Source: Thermoanaerobacter sp. A7A (GTDB taxonomy: Bacteria > Bacillota > Thermoanaerobacteria > Thermoanaerobacterales > Thermoanaerobacteraceae). Taken from it: DNA of 64,000 nucleotides. The translations under genes and the position numbers were made by a program. The stretch spans positions 62,001 through 126,000 of the forward strand of contig NZ_AVAF01000122.1 in NCBI RefSeq assembly GCF_000445185.1. Direction: 5' to 3'. The first letter of the stretch is position 1; every line of letters begins with the position of its first letter. A model generated the notes under the pieces. The model searched no databases. It was not told where the DNA came from and saw nothing but the letters and a program-made list of their open reading frames with translations. Below are positions 10,133-17,795 of this stretch, piece by piece.

Positions 10133-10611
10133 AAATCGATTTAGAGGGTACTGTTAATGAAATAGTGGAGGAAATAACCTATCAGGCTAAATCAAGGGCA
10201 TTCCGTGCAGCCAACGAGCTCAGGAATTCAGCATTGACTGTCCTCCGGGGAGAGCGCTCTGGAAAGGTTTATAAAAAGCCTGGCACATACGGAAGCAGAA
10301 TGACAAAGCAAACGAAGAATTTGCTTAAAGATTATGGCCATAAATTGCGAGGTGGACAATTATACAGAGCTTCAGCACCAGGGGAACCGCCTGCGAACCG
10401 TAGCGGGAACCTGCGCTTAAGCTGGAGACCGCAAACCGCATCCGAGCGAATAGGCAAGACCGTAACAATAAAACCGGCAATTACTACCAATGTAAAGTAT
10501 GCTCCATATCTCGAAGAGGGAACCGATAGAATGGCTCCAAGACCATTTGAAGACCCTATTATCGAAAGAGCAATGCCTCGTATTCGCCGAATCTTCAAAG
10601 AGCCGTATTAG
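10129..10611 (+). CDS. HK97 gp10-like tail completion protein
   Basis: APGEPPANRSGNLRLSW...YAPYLEEGTDRMAPRPFEDPIIERAMPRIRRIF; overlaps tape-measure stop. Confidence 0.75.
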   Translation: MKIDLEGTVNEIVEEITYQAKSRAFRAANELRNSALTVLRGERSGKVYKKPGTYGSRMTKQTKNLLKDYGHKLRGGQLYRASAPGEPPANRSGNLRLSWRPQTASERIGKTVTIKPAITTNVKYAPYLEEGTDRMAPRPFEDPIIERAMPRIRRIFKEPY

Positions 10612-10629
10612 GTTTAACCTTAAAAGTAA

Positions 10630-10660
10630 AAGGGCGGAATAAAATCCGCTCTTTTGCTTT
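10630..10660 (+). terminator. Terminator after the gp10-like gene
   Basis: GGGCGGA ataaaa TCCGCTCTTTT. Confidence 0.6.
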
Positions 10661-10837
10661 ACTTGTTTGGACGGACATGTCCATATCGAAAATGCAGGCG
10701 AGAAAAGGCCAGATTTGACTTGTACGGAACGAATTTAAAGCGGGTAAGGTAAATACCCGTCTTGGCGTTAAAATTCAAAATAAAGGGAAAATACGCGCTT
10801 AAAATGCTTTTGATTATTCATGGTAGTTAAAGAGCAA

Positions 10838-10863
10838 TAAAAAAGCCCTGTTTTTCAGGGCTG
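10838..10863 (-). terminator. Terminator of the minus-strand secreted-protein operon
   Basis: Minus strand AGCCCTGaaaaaCAGGGCTTTTTT. Confidence 0.75.
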
Positions 10864-10890
10864 TGCTGTGAATATTTAAAAAGATAGTTT

Positions 10891-11406
10891 TTATACATCG
10901 ATGAGCTCGATCTTGAAATAAACCGTACCTATGTACGTACCGTATGATGTAGAACTAGTAATTTGGGGCTTGAATTTCAGCGCGCCATATGCCTTCGGAT
11001 TTGTGCTGCCATCAGCAAATGTTGCAACTACTTCACTCAAACCAGTTATATCCTCAAAAGAGCTACTGGTAGGCAATCCACGCAGAATTCTGCAAGATAT
11101 TCTTTGTTCGTTTGCAGTCCCTTTATCTTTGTATAAATAAAAATTGCCACCGTTTTCGTATGTAGCTGCACCATCAATCGTAATCTTAACATTTTTACCG
11201 CTTCCTATGTCCATTTTATTAGCCGAGAATGTGAATCCCTCGCTATCATTGATAGATATAGAGGCAGGGATATTGATTGTATACTCGGGCGAATAGGTGT
11301 ACGATATCGTTGTATTTGCAGATGTCTGGTTTGCAAAAGCATCCATTGGCGATATACTGCAAACCAGTATGGCTGCAAGCAGAAAAGAGAATATTCTTTT
11401 TATCAT
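10891..11406 (-). CDS. Secreted protein with signal peptide (beta-rich, surface/WxL-like)
   Basis: MIKRIFSFLLAAILVCSISPMDAFA signal; TYSPEYTINIPASISI start of mature region. Confidence 0.55.
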   Translation of the reverse strand: MIKRIFSFLLAAILVCSISPMDAFANQTSANTTISYTYSPEYTINIPASISINDSEGFTFSANKMDIGSGKNVKITIDGAATYENGGNFYLYKDKGTANEQRISCRILRGLPTSSSFEDITGLSEVVATFADGSTNPKAYGALKFKPQITSSTSYGTYIGTVYFKIELIDV

Positions 11407-11855
11407 GGCTTAACCTCCAATTTAAAAATAGTTTTGGCACCGTTCAATTCTTTGATTTCTTTCATGCCATAGCATGAATAACTTAAGATGGCACCTTCGT
11501 ACATTCCGGGTTTAAGCTCTTGAGAGAGCTCAATAGAGTTAAGGACTTGCCCGGGCGCAAGCAAACCGGACTCATAAAGCTGCGTTCCATCGGGGAGCAT
11601 AATTGCAATTCTCATATAACAATTATTTTGTTTTGGGTTACCGAGCTCGATATTTTGAACCTTTTGACCTGCTTTCATAACTATATGATCATATCCCGGG
11701 ATTGCTATCATACCGGAGGCACCGCTGTTATTCGATGATATGTCGACATCGGAGAGTGTCTGCACAGAGTCATCGGGTTTGGACTTGAGCGCATCATTGA
11801 AATTGTAACCGATTGCTGCAGCTACAAACAAAGCTAAAGTTATACCGATTGACAT
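11403..11855 (-). CDS. Membrane-anchored extracytoplasmic protein, coupled to the downstream secreted protein
   Basis: N-terminal TM helix; 4-nt overlap with the next gene; likely true start upstream at ATT 11885. Confidence 0.55.
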   Translation of the reverse strand: MSIGITLALFVAAAIGYNFNDALKSKPDDSVQTLSDVDISSNNSGASGMIAIPGYDHIVMKAGQKVQNIELGNPKQNNCYMRIAIMLPDGTQLYESGLLAPGQVLNSIELSQELKPGMYEGAILSYSCYGMKEIKELNGAKTIFKLEVKP

Positions 11856-11943
11856 AGTTATCTTTTTTACGTTTCTGTTTTCAATGATTTATCACTCCTT
11901 TCAGCTGGCTTGTCTACAAAAATACTACAGAAGCTCCAGATTA

Positions 11944-12309
11944 TTAAGGCAAACTGGGTGGGTATTTTCCTTTTTTCCATCTTCGGATCGTCGAATCATC
12001 TGCCGGGCATGAATCCGATCGGCCAGCCATAACATCTTTTATAAGACTGGCTTCATAATGCTTTTTAGGAGCCATAAAATCCGGAAGCTCAAGATGCAGT
12101 TTTACGCAGCTTGGACACTTTAGCCGGCGCAACCGGTACCAGCAGATCTGGCCGGAGCTATCAACGACATGGCGAGCTCTTGTATCATATCCGGAGAGCA
12201 GCTGGCCGCAGTCAGGGCAAAATGGAGCATCTTTATTCCGGATCTTATAAACCTTGCGAGTCTCGTCATATTCTACGGTGTAATTAATAGCAATGATCAG
12301 GATAACCAC
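11944..12309 (-). CDS. DUF6431-like zinc-binding protein
   Basis: CPDCGQLLSGYDTRARHVVDSSGQICWYRLRRLKCPSC. Confidence 0.55.
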   Translation of the reverse strand: MVILIIAINYTVEYDETRKVYKIRNKDAPFCPDCGQLLSGYDTRARHVVDSSGQICWYRLRRLKCPSCVKLHLELPDFMAPKKHYEASLIKDVMAGRSDSCPADDSTIRRWKKGKYPPSLP

Positions 12310-12445
12310 CTCCTCGTCCGCTGAACGTTAATAAATACGCCAACGTATTTGGAGCTGGTCCTGAATGTTACCCACCTGGTATGCCTTAACCATGGGAGCT
12401 GATTGCATTAACATGAATTCAAACTAAAGCAAGGGGAGAAAACCC

Positions 12446-12715
12446 ATGGAATATGGAACGATACTCGCAACCAGAGGTGTAGCTGATAAAATGAAGGAAA
12501 ACCCGGCATTTGCTCAAGAAGTCATGGCAGCCTTTAACCGGTACCGGAAAAATGACTGGGGAGACCTTTGCCAAGAGGATAAAGATCTGAATGATCTGGC
12601 AGCCAGGACAGGCGAGCGAATACTGGCCGCATATGAGACCAGCAAGGGAAAGATCTGGATTATTACCGAATGGGATAGATCTGCGACAACAATCCTCTTC
12701 CCAAGTGAATATTAG
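12446..12715 (+). CDS. Conserved small hypothetical protein
   Basis: SD plus ATG; soluble 89-aa ORF with terminator downstream. Confidence 0.5.
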   Translation: MEYGTILATRGVADKMKENPAFAQEVMAAFNRYRKNDWGDLCQEDKDLNDLAARTGERILAAYETSKGKIWIITEWDRSATTILFPSEY

Positions 12716-12775
12716 TGGCCATAGCTCTTCCATGTCATACAATAGAACAAAGGCATCAAAGCTACACCAGAAACA

Positions 12776-12824
12776 CAAAGAGAGCCTCCAGGACTTTATC
12801 CCGGTAGAGGCTCTCTTTTTTATA
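12776..12824. terminator. Hairpin terminator
   Basis: AGAGAGCCTC ... GAGGCTCTCTTTTTT. Confidence 0.75.
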
Positions 12825-12905
12825 TAAACGCGGAATGGCTTAAGTATTACCACTGGGTATATTTTGAGCGGAATCTTAACGGACAAATACCGCTCTTATT
12901 TTATT

Positions 12906-13655
12906 TTAGGGCAGATGAGGAAAAGGAATATTCAATAACCTCATAATTTCCTTTTCAGACTCAAGAACGCGTTCGGCAATAAAGTCCATAAAAGGTTGAT
13001 CATCTTCATGAGCCCGCTCCAGTAAGCTAATATACTCATGTCGCAAGACCGGTGGAATTATGGCCAGCATATAACCATCTTGAATAAGCGCTGTATTCAT
13101 AAGCAACCGGGCAACTCTCCCGTTTCCATCTATGAAAGGATGAATAAATACAAACCGCTTATGCAGCTGGGCGGCAAATTGGACCGGATGGTATTTGTTA
13201 CGCGCGGAGCATGCCCACTGAAATAAGTTTTTCATTTCCTCTTCTATCCGTTCTACTGGGCATACTTCATATTTTGAACCGGTTATAAAGACCGGGCGAT
13301 CGCGGTATTTTCCCGCTTCCTCGGCATCAATACCTGTATAGAACATTCGGTGCATTGTAAGGGCGTCTTCTTCTGTTATTTGGTAACTATTAAGCAATGT
13401 AAACATGAAATCATAAGCCTTTGCATGTCCCAGGGCTTCGAAGATATCTCGAAGAGGCTTCCCTCCGACAGTCAACCCATCTTCCAGGAGGATTTTTGTT
13501 TCACTTAAAGTGAGAGTGTTTCCTTCAAGAGCATTGCTGGACCATGTAAGGCCTATGCGGTAGTAGTTTTTAATTTCATGAAGCAAATGACCTTCAAAGG
13601 GACGCTTTTCATCAATGGCCAGCTTGTAGCGGTCGATTTTTTCATATAAAGTCAT
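12906..13655 (-). CDS. Fic/DOC-family protein (predicted AMP-transferase)
   Basis: HPFIDGNGRVARLLMN Fic motif; N-terminal SNALEGN fits the [S/T]xxxE[G/N] inhibitory motif. Confidence 0.92.
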   Translation of the reverse strand: MTLYEKIDRYKLAIDEKRPFEGHLLHEIKNYYRIGLTWSSNALEGNTLTLSETKILLEDGLTVGGKPLRDIFEALGHAKAYDFMFTLLNSYQITEEDALTMHRMFYTGIDAEEAGKYRDRPVFITGSKYEVCPVERIEEEMKNLFQWACSARNKYHPVQFAAQLHKRFVFIHPFIDGNGRVARLLMNTALIQDGYMLAIIPPVLRHEYISLLERAHEDDQPFMDFIAERVLESEKEIMRLLNIPFPHLP

Positions 13656-13849
13656 TGATTAACACCGTCCTCCGAAATTACTTTCCGTGTGGTAATAATG
13701 CCGCTTGTTACTTCGCTGCCATTTTCAGCACCACACCAGGGACAATTTATGCTTTCTCGTTCTTTCCCGCCGGGATATCCTGCATTTGATATGGTTACAG
13801 AGAAGCGTTTACCACAGGCTATGCACTTGCATATATCATTATTGGACAA
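13652..13849 (-). CDS. Small zinc-ribbon protein
   Basis: CKCIACGKRF...INCPWCGAENG; 4-nt overlap with the Fic gene. Confidence 0.6.
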   Translation of the reverse strand: MSNNDICKCIACGKRFSVTISNAGYPGGKERESINCPWCGAENGSEVTSGIITTRKVISEDGVNQ

Positions 13850-13867
13850 TTTGACAACCTCCTTTTT

Positions 13868-14083
13868 TTAGTATGTGACCTTCTCGCCAGATGGCAGTAT
13901 AAAAGAGCCCTCGTATTTACATCCGGCAGCTTCGGCAATTTTCTTTAATTCATCTACAGTGAAACTTTCCCGCTTCATTTTCTGGCTGAAGGCTTGCGGA
14001 CTTTTTCCGGATATTCTTCCAAGCTCGGAGACACTTATTCCAAGCTTTACACATAGAATTTTCAGCTGTTCAGACACTGACAT
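13868..14083 (-). CDS. XRE-family small HTH regulator
   Basis: LCVKLGISVSELGRISGKSPQAFSQKMKRESFTVDELKKIAEAAGC. Confidence 0.8.
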   Translation of the reverse strand: MSVSEQLKILCVKLGISVSELGRISGKSPQAFSQKMKRESFTVDELKKIAEAAGCKYEGSFILPSGEKVTY

Positions 14084-14177
14084 ACAACCACTCCTTTCGA
14101 TATTCTCATTATAAACGAATTTATTTAATAAATCAACGATAATATTTCTCTTTTATTGAGAAACGTTAAATTAGCCA

Positions 14178-14220
14178 TTGACACCATAAACAATATCGTT
14201 TATATTATAAACAGAAATAA
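14178..14220 (+). promoter_or_regulatory. Promoter with palindromic operator for the 14238 gene
   Basis: TTGACA-N17-TATATT overlapping ATAAACaatatcGTTTAT. Confidence 0.6.
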
Positions 14221-14237
14221 TTAAAGGGAGTGATTAC

Positions 14238-14513
14238 ATGAGTACAAACGAATTAGTAAGCAAAGTTAGAGAACTTAAGGAGCTTCAGGCAATGGCAGAA
14301 GAGCTTCAGGCAGAGATAAATAGTATTCAGGATGCAATTAAAGCTGAGATGAGCGCCAGAGGAGTTGATGAAATGGTTGTTGATGTTTTCAAGATCCGTT
14401 GGAAGGTTGTAAAAAGTAGCCGCTTTGATACAGCAGCATTTAAGGCTACACACGCCGAGCTATATAAGCAATACATGAAGGAAACGGAAACCCGCCGCTT
14501 CACGGTGGCATAA
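14238..14513 (+). CDS. Conserved phage hypothetical protein
   Basis: SD aaagggagtg; coiled-coil N-terminus. Confidence 0.55.
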   Translation: MSTNELVSKVRELKELQAMAEELQAEINSIQDAIKAEMSARGVDEMVVDVFKIRWKVVKSSRFDTAAFKATHAELYKQYMKETETRRFTVA

Positions 14514-14590
14514 GAAAAGCCCCTTACATCAGCACCCGACTAAAAGTTTGATGTAAAGAGCTTCGCACAGACCAACCGGAGCGGTCTTGT
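14513..14590 (-). ncRNA. Candidate small RNA, two hairpins with intrinsic terminator
   Basis: Minus strand TTGAAC-N17-TATAAT (plus 14597-14625) then ~78 nt ending in a 14-bp stem AGCTCTTTACATCA/TGATGTAAGGGGCT plus TTTTCTTA. Confidence 0.5.
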
Positions 14591-14843
14591 ACTAAGATTA
14601 TACCAGACCCGCTCCAATAGTTCAATTTATAACTAACATAAAGCCAGCACCGGAAGCCTACAGGCAAAAGAAAACTGGATCAGCAGAGACAACCCAACCA
14701 CAAACGGCACCTTAACAGGTGCCAAGCCCGCAAGCCTGCTGCCTCCACGCGGCGCGGGTGGATAACCAACCAAGAGCAGGCATAAGAAGCATACCTTAAG
14801 GGGACGACCCAACCACATAAATTGATATAGGAGGTAAAAAGAC

Positions 14844-15131
14844 ATGGCCAAAATAGTAAGTTTGCAATCAGCTATTACAAAGCAGCCAAAGGTAAGGTAC
14901 ATAATCACGATTGACGAGGACGAAACACCGGTATATGTAGCACGAGAACTTAAGTCAGGAGTAATCACCATCATGATCACAGCCAGGACACCGGAGGAAG
15001 CCGAGTCAATGAGAAAAGAAGCTGCAGCTATCGCAAAGCAGCAACATATGGACATTACACCGGCGCCTATTGGAAACCTAACAAAATCAAGGACTTTCAA
15101 AAAGCACCAGATTAGCCTCATGCAAGTATGA
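14844..15131 (+). CDS. Hypothetical phage protein
   Basis: SD aggaggt; compact 95-aa ORF. Confidence 0.5.
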   Translation: MAKIVSLQSAITKQPKVRYIITIDEDETPVYVARELKSGVITIMITARTPEEAESMRKEAAAIAKQQHMDITPAPIGNLTKSRTFKKHQISLMQV

Positions 15132-15152
15132 GAAAAGCACAGTACAAGCCGG

Positions 15153-15197
15153 GCCTATTACCTTTAACCTATTACCTTTTACCTTTTACCTATCACC
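15153..15197 (+). repeat. Heptanucleotide tandem array, unit ACCTWTT
   Basis: GCCTATT ACCTTTA ACCTATT ACCTTTT ACCTTTT ACCTATC ACC. Confidence 0.85.
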
Positions 15198-15230
15198 GAC
15201 TAATACCAGGAAGGGAGGAATAAACAGATG

Positions 15231-16178
15231 ATGAACAAATCAAAGATCGAGTGGTGTGGCTTCACCTGGAACCCGGTTACCGGTTGCCGGCACGGATGCT
15301 CATACTGCTACGCGGCGAAACAGGCAAAGCGCTTCTCCGGAGACGTGAGGATCAACAAAGGATCCAGCCAGCTCCGGAAGGATGAAAACGGACTTTATAT
15401 CCTGGATAACCCATTCAAAAACCAGACAGGCAAGGTTATACCGGACCCGGTAGGATTTGAACCGATTATGCACAAATACCGCCTGGCCATGCCGGCGCAA
15501 AAGAAGAAACCAGCGAACATTTTCGTTTGCAGCTTGGGGGATCTGTTCGGACCTTGGATACCGGATATTTGGATAGAGGAAGTATTCAGGGCCTGTGAAG
15601 CAGCGCCATGGCATAATTACCTTTTTATGACGAGATACCCGCAAAGATATGAACAGATGAGCTCCATAGGACTACTTCCACGCTCCGGAAACTTTTGGTA
15701 CGGGACGACCATCACCAGGAACACTGACCTTGATCGGATAGTATTTCTCCCCAGGAAGCAGCATAAACAATTCATCAATATAGAACCGCTCCTGGAGGAG
15801 ATAGACATAAGAGACACAGACTTCATGGACTGGATCATTATCGGAGCCGAGACCGGCAACAGGCGGGACAAAGTAAAACCGAAGCGGGAATGGATAGAGA
15901 CAATCGTCACTGCAGCCAGAGCTGCCGAAATTCCGGTCTTTATGAATAGCAGCAAAGAGCTGGAGAAAGTCTGGGGCAGGGATTTAATACAGGAGTTCCC
16001 TGCAGGACTGATACGGCCGGATGATAAACCAATCCCGCACTGCAAGAAGTGTGAGCACTGCAAAATAACCCCGGAAGGGAAGCGAGGGAGCCGTCACGAT
16101 TGCATGAAGGCAGGCAAGCACATACCAGGAAGGTATGCAAGGACCAGCCCGCCTTGGTGCCCGCTCCGGAACGAATAA
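15231..16178 (+). CDS. DUF5131 (phage Gp37/Gp68-like) protein with radical-SAM-like Cys motif
   Basis: KIEWCGFTWNPVTGCRHGCSYCYAAKQAKRF; second Cys cluster CKKCEHC near C-terminus. Confidence 0.85.
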   Translation: MNKSKIEWCGFTWNPVTGCRHGCSYCYAAKQAKRFSGDVRINKGSSQLRKDENGLYILDNPFKNQTGKVIPDPVGFEPIMHKYRLAMPAQKKKPANIFVCSLGDLFGPWIPDIWIEEVFRACEAAPWHNYLFMTRYPQRYEQMSSIGLLPRSGNFWYGTTITRNTDLDRIVFLPRKQHKQFINIEPLLEEIDIRDTDFMDWIIIGAETGNRRDKVKPKREWIETIVTAARAAEIPVFMNSSKELEKVWGRDLIQEFPAGLIRPDDKPIPHCKKCEHCKITPEGKRGSRHDCMKAGKHIPGRYARTSPPWCPLRNE

Positions 16179-16198
16179 TAAACGAGGAGGAATGAAGG

Positions 16199-16474
16199 AT
16201 GAAAAAGAACATTTATCAATTAGCCGCATTTTTACAGGATGAGAACAACACTGGAAGCATATCAGCTGCAGATCTGCAGGAAGACATCGAACTGCTCAAA
16301 GAGGAAATCATATCGTCATTGGCAGACAGAATAGGCAAAGCTGCAGCAGAGGATATGGTAAGTAACCTTACAACTTCTGTGTATGACCAGGGCTATATCG
16401 ATGGAATCAGAGCGGGCGCGCAGCTGATAAGACTAATTACTGGAGACGTCGATACCATCAAAATAACGGCTTAA
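16199..16474 (+). CDS. Hypothetical phage protein
   Basis: SD gaggaatga; 91-aa ORF. Confidence 0.45.
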   Translation: MKKNIYQLAAFLQDENNTGSISAADLQEDIELLKEEIISSLADRIGKAAAEDMVSNLTTSVYDQGYIDGIRAGAQLIRLITGDVDTIKITA

Positions 16475-16497
16475 TAATTGAAGAGGAGGCCAACGAG

Positions 16498-16878
16498 ATG
16501 AACAAAGCGTATATATCACAGGTTTTTCAAAGGCAGATGGAGCAAATGTGCAATATAAAGAACCTCATTTTTGACAATGATGCCATGGGAGAGCTCCCGC
16601 CATTAACCAGGTTATTATTTGCAGGCCTCTGGACCATGGTCGATGATAAGGGACGCATGGAGGACAATCCCAGGAAGATTAAGAAGGTTATAATGGGATA
16701 TGACGACGTGAGCGCCGGCCAGGTTGATGAAATGCTGCAGAGCCTGCACGATAGATGCTTTATCATGCGATACAGCGTAAACGGCAGCAATTACATTCAG
16801 GTAAATAACTTTAATAAATACAGGAACCCGCAGCTTTATAGAAGTTGCAGCCAAATACCAGCGCCAGAGCTTCAATAG
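16498..16878 (+). CDS. Replisome-organiser N-terminal-domain-like protein (short)
   Basis: LPPLTRLLFAGLWTMVDDKGRMEDNPRKIKKVIMGYDDVSAGQVDEMLQSLHDRCFIMRY. Confidence 0.6.
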   Translation: MNKAYISQVFQRQMEQMCNIKNLIFDNDAMGELPPLTRLLFAGLWTMVDDKGRMEDNPRKIKKVIMGYDDVSAGQVDEMLQSLHDRCFIMRYSVNGSNYIQVNNFNKYRNPQLYRSCSQIPAPELQ

Positions 16879-16923
16879 GTATTTTAATCAGGTTTATGAT
16901 GTAGTATAATAGCAAAATACAGG

Positions 16924-16978
16924 GCACTTAATGAGCACCGGAAAGGCACAATAAAAGCACAGTAATAGCACAGTGCCA
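16924..16978 (+). repeat. Iteron-like array, five GCAC-headed 11-bp units
   Basis: GCAC at 16924, 16935, 16946, 16957 and 16968, exact 11-bp period. Confidence 0.8.
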
Positions 16979-17025
16979 ATACGGTGCAAAGTGCTTATTT
17001 TCAGGAAAAGGAGGTAACAAAGATC

Positions 17026-17358
17026 ATGGATAGACAAGCCGTTTATATATACAAGCTTCCGGATGAGGAAAGCTTCACCGGCATAGCTCTTGATGTACAC
17101 ATGCACAAAGGGAACCTCCGCTATTTTGATACCAATAGAGGCCATGAGATCCCGGGAAAGATTATAGAGGAGACCGAGAAGGGATTTGCCTTCATATCTG
17201 AAGGATACATGCCGGGAGAATGGCAGTTCAAGGTATTAACTATTGAAGAGTTCAAGCGCAAATATTACAAGCTGGTCGAAGGAGGGCAGACGCTGGCGGC
17301 CAAGATAAATACCACAGAGGATCTTCACCAATGGTACCGGAGGGAGTTCATAATTTAA
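17026..17358 (+). CDS. Hypothetical phage protein
   Basis: SD aaaaggaggt before ATG at 17026. Confidence 0.5.
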   Translation: MDRQAVYIYKLPDEESFTGIALDVHMHKGNLRYFDTNRGHEIPGKIIEETEKGFAFISEGYMPGEWQFKVLTIEEFKRKYYKLVEGGQTLAAKINTTEDLHQWYRREFII

Positions 17359-17559
17359 ACTGTATTTAAGCATAAACCGTGGTAGCAAAATGGCAGCAAA
17401 AAATTTTTTAAACTATAAAAATGGCAATAATTTTGATAATATGAATAATAGAAATAGCAGAAAACAATAGGAATAACGACGAATAAAACTTTAACAATTG
17501 AATGGGAATAAAAATCCGAACATTAATTTAGTTTTTTATAAAAAAATTCGCAAATAAGG

Positions 17560-17588
17560 TTGACTAATATTAAAAAAGTTGATAAGAT
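17560..17588 (+). promoter_or_regulatory. Promoter of the riboswitch-controlled purine transport/biosynthesis operon
   Basis: TTGACT-N17-TAAGAT just upstream of the aptamers. Confidence 0.7.
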
Positions 17589-17613
17589 ATAAGTGTGACA
17601 ATTGAATAAAAAG

Positions 17614-17684
17614 CACTCATATAATCTCGAGAATATGGCTCGAGAGTCTCTACCGAACAACCGTAAATTGTTCGACTATGAGTG
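17614..17684 (+). ncRNA. Purine (guanine-type) riboswitch aptamer
   Basis: CACTCATATAATCTCGAGAATATGGCTCGAGAGTCTCTACCGAACAACCGTAAATTGTTCGACTATGAGTG; GACTATG places C at the specificity position. Confidence 0.95.
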
Positions 17685-17795
17685 AAAGTGTACCTAGGGT
17701 TCCAGCCTATTTATAGGTGTTCGGACCGAGCGGTACAGGTATATTTTTATATACCACACCTTAGGGACAAAAGCCCGGAAGGATAGGTTTCACTC
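17680..17795 (+). ncRNA. ykkC-type subtype 2 (PRPP-like) riboswitch aptamer
   Basis: CCTAGGGTTCCAGCC ... GGACCGAGCGGTACAGG ... TTAGGGACAAAAGCCCGGAAGG ykkC-class core; P1 GAGTGAAA/TTTCACTC. Confidence 0.85.

Larger units (their letters stand above)
1070..17493. mobile_element. Prophage-like / satellite-like integrative element in the guaA 3' end
   Basis: Integrase at left end; both ends carry T-I-E-W-E-stop (1052-1069 and 17494-17511); phage-type genes between. Confidence 0.85.

Noticed and set aside
14633-15121. 162-aa minus-strand ORF
   Set aside because: Covers the structured intergenic region and is antisense to the 14844-15131 gene; no plausible ribosome site or domain.
15153-15197. Possible CRISPR array
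   Set aside because: Units are contiguous 7-mers with no spacers; no CRISPR-like repeat-spacer array or cas gene was seen in the window.
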